Assembly (NCBI RefSeq): GCF_021130785.1
Contig: NC_060211.1
Location: forward strand, 120,900,501-120,964,500
Direction of reading: 5' to 3'
Source of the DNA: Homalodisca vitripennis
Taxonomy: Eukaryota > Arthropoda > Insecta > Hemiptera > Cicadellidae
Length of the DNA stretch: 64,000 nucleotides
Shown: positions 1-10,905 of the stretch, in pieces
How the letters are laid out: each line of letters opens with the position of its first letter
Position numbering within the stretch: the first letter of the stretch is position 1
The notes under the pieces: model-generated
What the model was told of the DNA's origin: nothing
What the model saw: only the letters and a program-made list of their open reading frames with translations
The model's database searches: none
Program-made: the position numbers and the translations under genes

Positions 1-45
1 ATGTTCATTGTGATGTTGGTATTAAAGTTCTATAAATAATAGGTA

Positions 46-162
46 ATGGCTTATCGTAAAGGATGTGGCATTGTTGCATCGTGTCGTGTTTTCATCGTTT
101 ATCCTCTGCGTTTTGTTGTGACTGTAGTCTCTCGTGGTGGTTATTTAACTTGCCCTATGTAA
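46..162 (+). CDS. small ORF or possible first exon
   Basis: An ATG at 46 opens 38 codons ending in TAA at 160-162. A donor-like GTAAGT begins at 159, so this could instead be a coding first exon (46-158) leaving in phase 2. The product starts MAYRKGCGIV and has a hydrophobic middle that could act as a signal anchor. Base composition is clearly less AT-rich than the following kilobase. There is no recognisable domain and no downstream partner could be assigned. Chance is a real alternative for an ORF this short. Confidence 0.22.
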   Translation: MAYRKGCGIVASCRVFIVYPLRFVVTVVSRGGYLTCPM

Positions 163-1380
163 GTTAAAAGAAACGTGGTTTTAACAGCTTTTATATTCAC
201 TTTAGTGCAAAATGCATGCATGACCGCCAGATTGTGAATAACCGATTAAGTCGATTAGAAATTAGAATCACTACACTAACTTCAAATGTGCAATAATATT
301 AGCAAAATCATTAACATTGTAGTATTGTACATTTTTGTTTATTACACTACTGTGCTCTACAAGTTCCATGTATACTCACTTTATACTGAGTTTAAAGAGA
401 TGAATAGGTCACGGAAGTTAAACATGGAACTCGACTTCGTATTTACGGATTAGGTTAGAGAACTATGTAGTTTTATTCGGAAGATTCGTATGAAAGAATT
501 TGTGAAATACTTCTGTTGAAGATCTTCTATAATGTTTTTTATTTATATCTTTAAAAATAGGCATAATTTCTTTTTTATTATCATAATTTTTCTAGGTATT
601 ATTTTCCGACATGTTATACACTCCAAATCTACAACAATACGTTTCCTCAACCAAGCGCGGGATCATGGGTATAACAATGATACTCTTAATCACTTCAGTT
701 GCTAAGTAATAAACACAGTTAGAATTTTATACTCTTACTACATTACACAAATCTATACAAAAACATGTATTAATTTATATAAGTTTGGGTGTGACAATGA
801 ATACATATTTCACACTAAATAAATACATGTCTAGCATGAATGTGGTTAGTAATTCCATCACAGTAACTTCACCGCATTATGTTAGTGCGATAACGTTCTA
901 ACATCACCATTCGTGTACGATTGAGATATTAATGCTTACTCAATGATTACTTCGTGGTCTATTGCATTGTAATAAAATAGCCCGTATTTGTGCCCAGCGC
1001 TGGGACTCCAACTATGAAGTTGAAATAATTATACACGTTTCAACTGTTTTAGGTCACAAGTTTATTCAAATAATCCAATAAACATTTGTACTGAAACTGT
1101 AATAATGTTTTGTAGCAACTGTATCTGCAGACTGTTTCGTAGTTCTTTAGTGCTTCTCCAGCGTTTGTCAGAGGCTTTGATAAAGTTCTCTATGAGTCAT
1201 GTATTATTTTAAAACAAACCGTATGTCTGTCAATTGTTAGACAAATAACTTTTTATCAGATTTAATATATTCATCATTAATTTAATATTCTCAATTCGTG
1301 GACAATGCAATTACGGCTTAAGTATTGTCTCTGGCAGGATTTACTTCTGACCAACTTATACCTCCTATTTTAAGACATAT
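163..1380. other. no gene seen
   Basis: AT-rich sequence with stops in all frames. No repeat or splice-bounded open frame was recognised. Confidence 0.6.
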
Positions 1381-1790
1381 TGGATACAGCAGAAAACAGT
1401 TTTTAATTCACATGTAGAATATCTAGTGGTGACATACCACTTACAGAACCTTTATGTACAGCAAGTATTAATTTATGGATAGCTGGATACAGCAGAAACA
1501 GTTTTTAATTCACATGTAGGATATCTAGTGGAGACATACCACTTACAGAACCTTTATGTAAAGCAAGTACTAATTTATGGATAGCTGGATACAGCAGAAA
1601 CAGTTTTTAATTCACATGTAGGCTATCTAGTGGTGACATACCACTTACAGAACCTTTATGTACAGCAAGTATTAATTTATAGATAGCTGGATACAGCAGG
1701 AACAGTTTTTAATTCACATGTATGATATCTAGTGGTGACATACCACTTAGAGAACCTTTATGTACAGCAAGTATTAATTTACGGATAGCT
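1381..1790. repeat. tandem repeat, 4 x 102-103 bp
   Basis: Four head-to-tail copies start at 1381, 1484, 1586 and 1688, each beginning TGGATACAGCAG. The units differ by only a few substitutions and one A insertion in the first copy. Each contains a small imperfect hairpin (GTGGTGACATACCAC). The array stops abruptly where the sequence turns to TTGATTTAAAAG. The near identity shows recent amplification or homogenisation. Confidence 0.95.
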
Positions 1791-2490
1791 TGATTTAAAA
1801 GCCTAGTTTAGTATGGGGAATGCTTGTTGAATGACTGTTACAAAACAACAATATTGTTAGCGGTTTCTTTAAGTTTAAATATGAGAATTGCCTCTTGACT
1901 GGTAAAGGCTGATATAGAAAGTTAACCGTGTTCCTCGATGGCATGCCTAGAATAATGCCCTATTATCATGATCATATCTCATACTTATATTCCCTGTCAC
2001 TCCAAAACCGGACAAAATATGTTATATATTAGTTATGTTATATATTAGATTACATGGGAAGGTTTCATCAAAGATTTTCATTTTGATGGAAATGTAAGAT
2101 ATAGCTAAATATAACCCCAATGCTCGTGTAGTTATGCTCATCTTCCAATGCTCATCTTCAAACATGACGTAATCGTTTAATAACCATCAATCCAATGAGC
2201 ATTAATATCCAGCTTTGGTTCCTACGTAACTATTTTATTATTGCTGTAAAACTATTCTTACTTTCTTAAAATTCCATCATAGTTTTTTAAACCTAGCAAA
2301 ATTCATAAAGTAAATAACTATTAGGTTAAAGTTTTCATAGTTAGCATCCACAGTATATAGAACCGAGATAAAGATTCCAAGCCCAGTACGATTGGAACTT
2401 CATCGATTCCTTGTTTATAATTTTTTTTTACATACTGCTTCTAAAAGAGTGTATATAATATTAGGTTATTTTACAGACTGTTAAGAACCA
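1791..2490. other. no gene seen
   Basis: AT-rich filler. It has only trivial direct repeats (TGTTATATATTAG twice at 2019-2049 and a GCTCATCTTC pair near 2140). Confidence 0.6.
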
Positions 2491-2739
2491 ACATCGATTT
2501 AAAGACATGGAGATAATTTCGAATCAAATAATTTCTAAGGTGTCCTTTCAAGGTCACACGTTCATCCTTGGAGTTCATTGTAGACACCACATGTGTGTAC
2601 TTTTCTTTGTAATTTAAATGGATATATATATACACACATGTGGTGTCTACAATGAACTCCAAGGATGAACGTGTGACCTTGAAAGGACACCTTAGAAATT
2701 ATTTGATTCGAAATTATCTCCATGTCTTTAAATCGATGT
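2491..2739. repeat. perfect 109-bp inverted repeat (hairpin)
   Basis: Bases 2491-2599 are the exact reverse complement of 2631-2739, with a 31-base AT-rich loop at 2600-2630. I found no mismatch over 109 bp. The right arm runs directly into a (TA)n tract. A transcript across this locus would fold into a long perfect duplex of the kind processed into endo-siRNAs. The short ORFs that cross it are by-products of the symmetry and are not annotated. Confidence 0.95.
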
Positions 2740-2762
2740 ATATATATATATATATATATATA
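2739..2762. repeat. (TA)n microsatellite
   Basis: Uninterrupted TA dinucleotides abutting the right arm of the inverted repeat. Confidence 0.95.
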
Positions 2763-4268
2763 CTCGTAGTCTTATGTAAAAGTTCTTTCGAGGATGTCTA
2801 TTTCCACTACATCATGATATATGCATGTTTTATGTTTTACTTACAAATCCTTTTTTTGTTTACTCCTAGAGTGACCAGAATTGACTGTCATGTGTGGATT
2901 TGTTAATTTTTACAGACTTTATCTTCTGTTTTAACCATTGATACCTGAAAATTTGGACAAATTTCAGTTATAGAAACGTGTTATTTCTTTTTATAAAACA
3001 TTTTGCTATAGTTTTTCACGTGGCGATAGGTAGCGTTTATAATACATTTAAGAAGTCAAGTAATGATGTATTTATATAAGTGCTAGTAGAATGAAACAAT
3101 TCTTAACCTTTAACATAGCTTTAATCATTACAATATTTCTAATGACTAAACATTTTTATACACTCACGTAATATGTAGTGTATATTTTATAACGATTACA
3201 GATAAAATGTAGTTTATGCCATTTTAAGCCCTGGCAGATACCACTGTAAATTTAAATTTATAATATAGTAGTAAGTTCCTTTTACATATCTTACACTATT
3301 CTAAAATTATATTACATAAAACAAAATTTTTTAAAAGAATACTGACTCATTTACTATATTAATTTATTGCTTTGGAGGGTACAAACAGAGTTATACATAT
3401 TGAAACCCCGAATAATTATTTTCAAGAACGAACATTTTAAACTTAAATGCAGTATAATAATTATATATATGTCCGTGCACCTATATCAGTGGGTTAACTT
3501 CTTGATGCTCTGTTTTACAATATATTCTACTAGTTTTATTTATTTTAAATACAACTTATTATGTATTCATGGGGTTCATTATACGAATATTCATCATGTT
3601 ATAAAGTACATTATTTATGAAACAAATGGTTTCTATCGAACCACTCTAAATCGTGTAATATTACATATGCACATTTGTGAATTGTTAAACAATAAATCCT
3701 TCAGCAGTTTGTTTCTGAACCGAATAAAGGTTTTTATCACAATCAGAATATTTTATTTGCACAATATGCAGTTTTATGTATGTATGATATGCAGATCAAT
3801 CGTATATAAAACCTAAAGCATTGTTGACAGATATACAACTGTAAATATTAATTCCACATTATTATAAATTGAGACTGTAATGGAATTGTTACATATTTTA
3901 TGTTGAGGAAAGGTTAGAAAACGAACTGCCTCAATTTCACCTATCATTCCAGAAGTAGCTAACTAACCATCAAAGTGTAAAAAAAATTTAAAATTACTAA
4001 ATCCATTGTCATGCCCCGGTTTTTTTGGCGTTTTATTTAGGCAATAAAACCTGTTTACTACATTAATTGATCATTTAGCATATTTATTTGTTAATTAGTT
4101 TAAAAAAATACATTATATTTAAAAATAAACATACTATTGATTCCCGTTATGAGACATTTTATGAAATAAGAGTTGAAAAATATTTAGTCATAAGGGCAAC
4201 ATATAATATTGTTTTTTTCCCTTTACCAGACTGAAGGTTGTTATTATAACAGGAAATAATATATTTAA

Positions 4269-4269
<1 letters not shown>

Positions 4270-4315
<46 letters not shown>
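4270..4315. repeat. (TA)n microsatellite
   Basis: About 23 TA units without interruption. Confidence 0.95.
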
Positions 4316-4316
<1 letters not shown>

Positions 4317-6162
4317 TTGTATATATTATTAGTTGTATGTTCCTTTTCATTTCTAATTTAAGTATAAATTAGGGTCACGTTTAAGTTTAAATACGGAAAA
4401 AAATTCATTAACAAATTTCCTACGAATATAAACGTATTTCCTTTCTAATAAAAACTCGAATTTTATCATAGTTATTATATTTTAATAAAATAGTTATTTT
4501 TTGCCAATAGAAATACATTTGTGTGGATTCTATGATTAGAAGATTTTTAGTTTTCTCTGACATTTTTGCACAATCCTTGGAGAGGACGCTAGAGCAAGGT
4601 TGACATATATGTGGAAAAAAACCATTTCCCTCAATCAGCTATGATCTGCTTGATGGCATATTACTGATAACGTTTACGTCTAATGTAACTGATAATCCTC
4701 AAATTTGAAACCGCGAGGATGAGATTCGAAGAAAAAGACTGCAAATGTCATCCGTGTCGTTAGAGAACAAACCATCGTTTAGTTTGTGGTTCCAGACTAA
4801 CTGTACATGACATTGGTAGACTTGAGAACGTAACTCTCAACTTATTGCATTCAAGACTAGTATAAGGCCTGCGTGAAGAACTTAGGGTTTCCAATGGTAT
4901 TCTTGATGTTGGAAGGCACTGTACCTCTTTACATAGAATAAAGTTTTTATAAATACAAGGAGATTATAATTCCTCAAAAAATCCATAAATACCAGTAATG
5001 CTCCTATATTATTAGAGTCTACTTAAAATTTAATGTCGAAATTAATTTGTCTTAACCCAGGAATAACCTAAGCGTTCATGGAACAATTTTGTTTAGTTTC
5101 AATAAATGTGCTGCTTAAAATATTTGCCAGACATTGTGTGTATTTCAAAAGTGATATTATCAATACCACAATGGGCAGAGTTTCAATACCGTATTTCAGG
5201 ATTTCTAGAATTCATTGATCAATCGGATAAAAATTGTTTAAGCTGAACCTTAGTTTTCAGTATGGAAAATATTAATTGCGTGTAATTATAAACCAAAAGG
5301 AAAAAGCTCTTTACAATGTGCAATTATAAATCTGTTTTCTTTTAAATCTTTTGCTGTGTGAGAATATTCCCATCAAAGCCATAATGGTGAATGAATATAG
5401 CAAGCCATTTTTGAGCTAAAGCTATTTCTCTCACACCTTTGGTCTTGTAGCTGACTGCTTAACCACAGATGAGAGTTGGGGAGGTTTGTTAATGAATAAT
5501 TTCATACATGGTAGTATTTTCTGTTCAAAATAGTCGTAAATTACGAACTTTTATATTAATAATTTAATTAGTTTAGAGTTTAAATTTAAATTAAACACTA
5601 ATTGCAATTCGTGTAACACAAACTCAGGATAGGAAGAGGCACCTACTGTCCTACTCTAATGGGAAATGTTTCAGCTACCGGTTGTTTGTTACCGCATCCT
5701 CATTGAATATGAAACGGTGGCAGCGGTTGTATTGGTTCCCTTTAGGCTGTCAGTTTACCGTTGCTTGTCGTGGGAACAGAGACAATCACTTAATGCCTTA
5801 TATGAGTATCCGCTTATTTATATGTGTTCACTTACATGGAGATTAGGGTATTTTCAGTAGTAACGTTTTTAATATGACACTTTCTAAATAGTAAACCCAC
5901 ACATTTGTAAATTATGTATGAAATAAAATACCCACTCGCACCTGGTCACCTTAATAGAAGAAGAAAATCATTTTGATTATGTTTATGATTATTATTTATT
6001 CTAATTGAAATATACATATATTATGTATTTTCATTAAGAGCCTTCTACACATTCAAGAAATATTTACGAAATGTAATATTATATAAAGTAATATTCTAGC
6101 CTTATCTATAATATGTTTTCATATATTTTTTTAAAACACTGTTATACCTACTTGCATTCCTT

Positions 6163-6186
6163 CCCCCCCCCAAAAAAAAAAAAAAA
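6163..6186. repeat. C9 then A15 homopolymer pair
   Basis: Nine C immediately followed by about fifteen A. This is likely to be unstable in length, and base calls here may be unreliable. Confidence 0.85.
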
Positions 6187-8439
6187 CAATTGACCAAACT
6201 TGAAGTTAGTGAGGAAAGTTGTGCAATGCTGTAGATCTATCTATTATTCAATTCCCCGTATCATATCTCTCACATATTTTCTTATATAATTTTCTCTTTT
6301 ATCTTTTTTAAAAAATCCTACCCGAAACTTTTTTTGACAAACCTACAGGCACGGAAAATTTGAACATATTTAAAAAGCTCCTCAGTCACCTACTTATAAA
6401 AGTACTTAAGATACTTTTTACAAATCAATTCAATTTTGTTAAATATTTTATTTAAATCATGATAAAAATAAAACTATATAGAACATAAATTTATGACACA
6501 AATATCAAAATACAAAATGTTTTCAACATAAGTTACACACATTTAATACAAATTTAACTGTTACTTAGACAACATTATTTTTCATAGTTTTCTGTATCAT
6601 ACATGTACTCATATAATAAATTTATATACAATTTAATAGCATTTTATTTAAATAATTAATTTCAAATTAAGACTTGATGTGTTTTATCCTTGTACGTGTA
6701 GCTGACATGTTACGTTGGATTGTTTTTATAGTTTACACTTATTTATTTCCGTCTCCCAGTAAGATGTTCAATTAACATGATTTTCCCCTAAAATATCTTA
6801 TATTTTATATAAAATGTTCATTTTATTGCTTTATCTTGGCGCTAAACTCATCAACATTAACTAATGTGTTATATGTCGAAATAAAGATATGCTTGATTTT
6901 ATAGATGATATCTTATAGTACAGTAAAAGAATCAAATAAAAAGATTTTCCACATTTCATAACAGTTCTAACCTCAAATTAATCAAAAGCTGATTCTGAGT
7001 TGCAAGTATCCGTGCCCAGTACCAAATCGCAAGAGTGTACAGTATGTCCCGTAAAGATATATGCGTGTAATGCCTTCACGTGCTTAATAATTTTCCAAAT
7101 ATCATATTATTATAGTAAACTTTTATGCCTATATTCAAATCCGCCAAGGAAAGTTAGACAATTATTAAAATTAAATTAAATGTTCCTGAGATGTTGTTTG
7201 TTTTCATTACGTTAGTTTAAAACTGGGTTATATATTAGTTAAAAAGTGCCTAAATTATTGAAATATACGTTCTTAAGTAGAAAAAGTATATATTTTATTG
7301 GAAAATCTACAGTTTCCAAAATAGAAATATTATATGTATTTAAAGCATTCCTTGATACACGATTGTTTTAGTCATTGAGGTATTAGGGTTTAAAACATCA
7401 GAAGAAAAGGGTATTCCAGAAACGCAGTGTGGCACTTTTATAACATCCTTAAATTTTTAACGATGGAAAATGCTGGAAATCCTACTTTCCTGTCTAATTA
7501 TGTAATGGTACACTTAAGTTCCAGTATTAAATGAAAAATTCAATGATCTTATGTTTAATATCAGATAAAATACTGAAAATAAATTAAACACCTCATATTA
7601 CATTGTACTGATACCGTTATTACGCAAGGTATAGAACATATCAATTATAAAGTCACATAGTACATCCGGATTTTTCTATTGTTAAATTTTAATATAAAAC
7701 ACGAGTAGGTCATAAAGTAAAATGCGAGTGAAAGTGTCGCCGTAAATCAAGGTCTAGTGACAACACAATTATATTTTGAGATCATGAGATGTATGCATTT
7801 TCTTGGTTAGTGCAATAAAGCAAATTCAAATCTCAAAAACATAGATCTATTAGATCGTTAAAGGTCTACATTAATACATTATAATATATACCTAGTTTTG
7901 GTTTTTGGTAGAAGTAGCCGAAATAGGTAAATATATTTCCTTCATTGGGACAACAAGGCAAACTCATCTATTGCATTGGAAATATATTAGACCAGAAGTT
8001 GATCACAATAACTGGAAATAAGCGGTTTTTAAACCAAAGTAGTTTTTTAGACCTATGTATATATTTTTTTAATGTGGGCAACGAGGCAAATTCAGCTGTG
8101 GTATCGGAAGTACAATTAATTTGAGTCATAAATGCTCCTTTATGCTCCAAACTTAAAGTACTTCTTAGTTCCTAAACCTCTGTTCGTCTAACCATTAACA
8201 CTTAAGTAAAATGAACCTGATCGTATGCCTTAAGTTACCGTTTCCTACCATTGTATTATACTTCCGACCGAAGGTACTTACGGTCCGTAAAAGCGAATGG
8301 CTTGTAGTCCATATGAAGAAAGTAAACACATTGGTTGGTGTGGAAAATCTACATTGGCCTAAAAGAGACTTCTTTAGTCACTGTAATGTACTTTTCGGTA
8401 TAGGTTATTTACAAAGCAGTAGTTTGTTGAGAGCATAAC

Positions 8440-8800
8440 AAAAATGCGTGTCAAATTTCATATTTCAAACGTAGCATAAATTTGTAAAAAATATAGTTCT
8501 TCTAGTGATCGAAATCTCATTTTAACTTCTACCAGTGCTTGATCCTTATAGGAAATATTTTCTTTTCTGAAAAAGATATAGGCATATATGTGCCAAATTT
8601 ATCCCTGTAAGTCATCGGGAAGTTTGAAATATCGTTTTTCATGCTTCCAACCCTATTTCAATCCCTATAGGTACGTAATCTTCAATAACGTGATATTTTT
8701 CTATTAAGGTAAAGCGGCATATGTGTGTCATATTTTATTTTTGTATGACTTCGGCACGTCGGTATACTTACAAAATCCTTTATTTGCTTGTTAAGAGTAT
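8440..8800. repeat. degenerate tandem repeat, about 130-150 bp units
   Basis: Words recur in the same order: GCATAT(A/G)TGTG, CAAATTT or CATATTTTAT, a GTA(A/T)G...TCGG segment, and a 'TTTCAATCCCTATAGG'-like core. Three imperfect units can be traced. A related copy lies at 25440-25700. The repeat resembles old dispersed-repeat debris; I cannot assign a family. Confidence 0.5.
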
Positions 8801-8801
8801 T

Positions 8802-8806
8802 ACACA

Positions 8807-8875
<69 letters not shown>

Positions 8876-8897
8876 GTGCGTGTGTGCGTGCGTGCGC
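8802..8897. repeat. (TG)n microsatellite
   Basis: ACACACAC flips to a long TG run with CG interruptions near its 3' end. Opposite-strand poly-His/Thr and poly-Cys/Val frames across it are artefacts of the repeat. Confidence 0.97.
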
Positions 8898-9778
8898 CAT
8901 TGTGTGTCGAACACTGAGAAAGTAATGATTATAATATAGTTCTTATAGTAATTTCCTTTACAGTCCCTATTGATGTTTCATCGTAATGAATTTATTGTTT
9001 TCTTTTTCTATTATTGACGTAAGGCATATGTGTGAGAAATGTTATTTGTCTAAGATGGAGATTAGTGATGAGGGATTAAGCGATCGATTTTCCTGATATT
9101 TTATGTTCATGCACCAAGGTTTGTTTATGTATTGATTTAAAAACTAGGCGTACGACCATTTTTCTCGAAAAAACACGTTGAAAGCAATAAAGTGTTATGA
9201 AATTGACAAAAGCGTGTAAAAAGTTTTGTTTTTTGTCTGTAAGCAGATTAAAATATTTATAATACAGATATAAAAACAAAAATTTAATAGGTAAAAAGTT
9301 ATATTAGTTATAATAATTTCATTAATTTGGTTATTTATTTAGTTATTTAATTAGATGTGTAATTAGGTGCTATACTACATTTTACACAATATTATAAAAA
9401 ACATAAAACATTTGTTGGTTGTGAAACATAAAAATTATAACTAAACAAGTGGTTAAATTAAATTAAAATATTGTTGTGTTGCCATAATATAATGTTCACA
9501 CAGAACGGTTAATTACATCATTACATTTGACGGGCTCATTCAATTAATGTTACACAAACTTGGAGACCATGATGGAATTTTTCGCTACTTTAAATAACAG
9601 TGAGACGTAGTCCAAGGGGATTTTTGAATAAGAATATGTCTATATTCATTCCAGGTACCATAACAATATCAATGTAACGTTTCAGTACAAACGGTTATGA
9701 AGGTTACGCATGAAAACAAAAGAAATAAACAGAGGCCCTTTTGCATCTAAAATATTATTAGCATATATTTTCTTTTAG
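8898..9778. other. no gene seen; probable intron
   Basis: AT-rich sequence leading to a pyrimidine-rich acceptor (TTTTCTTTTAG) at 9778. Confidence 0.5.
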
Positions 9779-9895
9779 AGGGCAGCAATGCAAATGCTAC
9801 TAAAGTAACAAAAATACCATGGACAGGAAGTAGATTACAATGGAAAGAAGTTGACGTTTTTTTAACAAAAGAAGATCAGAGTCATTGTTACATAG
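9779..9895 (+). CDS. candidate internal coding exon, unknown gene
   Basis: A 117-base segment lies between a strong acceptor (ATTTTCTTTTAG) and a consensus donor (ATAG|GTAAGT). Only one frame is open. It enters and leaves in phase 1 and gives 38 residues starting GSNANATKVTKIPW and ending DQSHCYI. NAT is a potential N-glycosylation site. The region is GC-richer than its flanks. Its exit phase matches the entry phase of the candidate exon at 22992. I do not recognise the protein. A 38-codon open frame can occur by chance, but the paired consensus splice sites make a real exon the better reading. Confidence 0.48.
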
Positions 9896-10594
9896 GTAAG
9901 TATTTTTTCAATTAATTACAATGCATACGCTGCAAACAGCACCGAAAATGCCTTAGACCGGGATTAAATTGTAATCATAAAATATTACCAAATGCCATTT
10001 GCTTAGTTCCTTAATAACGAAAGTTTAATCAATGTGTATCTTAAACATGTCTATTTTTTATTACAAATTATCAATTATAGTTCATCATAAGTGCTTTCAA
10101 TAAGTTTAGTACTAGCTTAGAATTACTCCACTCTTTTATAAAATAATTCGAGTGTTACTACAATTATTGGAGCAGTTCATTCAAATGTTATGGAATCTTG
10201 AAGGAAAAACTATGCATTCAACTGGTACGCATAAAAACTCTTTTACTTTCAGTCTTCAGGGCCCCGAACCCACTGCTCTATAAACTTCAACTACAATTAT
10301 TGTAAAATAGATAAGAAGATTGTAATAACTCCAAAGACCTTGACCTGCTTTCAGGAATCTATTCATTATGTACCTATTATTCAATAGGACATAACATTCA
10401 ATGCTGCTGGTAACTGATGGTTTTATAATAAGCGTATTACAAAATCAAGTACAATAACGATGTATTTTAATTCAAATAGATAATTTTCTTCTATAATTTT
10501 TTCTATAACTTTCTTCAAACTATAATTTTCTTATTTAGTGAAAGCATTACTTACATGTATAAATAATACATTTTGCACATTCACATTTTTTTAA
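9896..10594. other. no gene seen; probable intron
   Basis: AT-rich sequence following the candidate donor. No coherent frame. Confidence 0.5.
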
Positions 10595-10668
10595 GTGTCA
10601 CATCACCAGGTTAAGTGTTCGAGAGGGCTTCTCAGCCCTAACTTCGCCTGGTAAAATAAGACATTCTT
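10595..10668 (+). mobile_element. probable non-LTR retrotransposon 3' tail with hairpin
   Basis: A nested hairpin pairs ACCAGG (10605-10610) with CCTGGT (10647-10652), with an inner stem GGGCT/AGCCC (10625-10629 and 10634-10638). It is followed by TAAAATAAGACATTC. A terminal hairpin followed by an A-rich AATAA-type tail is how many insect jockey/CR1-like elements end. No coding part is attached, so this would be a severely 5'-truncated copy. Confidence 0.4.
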
Positions 10669-10719
10669 TACTTTTACTTTTTATCATTTATTGTATGCAA
10701 TGGAAGTATTTGGAAATTT

Positions 10720-10905
10720 TATTAGGATAACACGTCTCAGTATCTAAAAACGAAACAGATAGTTCGTAAAATTTTGATGACATTAAATTATGGTGGAGGT
10801 GAAGTGTTCTGTCCACTCTTTAAATTTCCTCTGGAAGCAAACATATCGAACAGTTCACTGACGGTTGACGCCACGTGACGTAAAACATAGGTTTCACACT
10901 TGACT
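10720..10905. repeat. dispersed repeat, copy 1 of pair with 37340-37530
   Basis: Shares GAAGTGTTCTGTCCACTC followed by TTTA, then a GGAGCAAACA-like block and AC..TTCA, with the second copy. Weaker similarity upstream includes CAGTATC(T/C)(A)AAA. Direct orientation. No terminal repeats or target duplication were found, so the element class is open. Confidence 0.6.

Larger units (their letters stand above)
2763..8439. other. long stretch without a supported gene
   Basis: AT-rich intron-like or intergenic DNA. The longest ATG or near-ATG frames are short, low-complexity and lack splice signals. It holds a (TA)n tract and a C9A15 homopolymer pair, listed separately. A slightly GC-richer block at 4560-4930 and another at 5640-5860 have no coherent frame that I could follow. 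Confidence 0.55.

Noticed and set aside
2471..2906. Two ORFs with the same internal peptide on opposite strands
   Set aside because: The identical peptide is a consequence of the perfect inverted repeat; one frame starts at TTG and neither has other support.
8682..8939. His/Thr-rich and Cys/Val-rich frames
   Set aside because: Translation of the (TG)n microsatellite on either strand.
10605..10652. Reading the nested hairpin as a tRNA or small RNA gene
   Set aside because: There is no cloverleaf, A/B box or CCA-type acceptor; the A-rich tail after it fits a retrotransposon end better.
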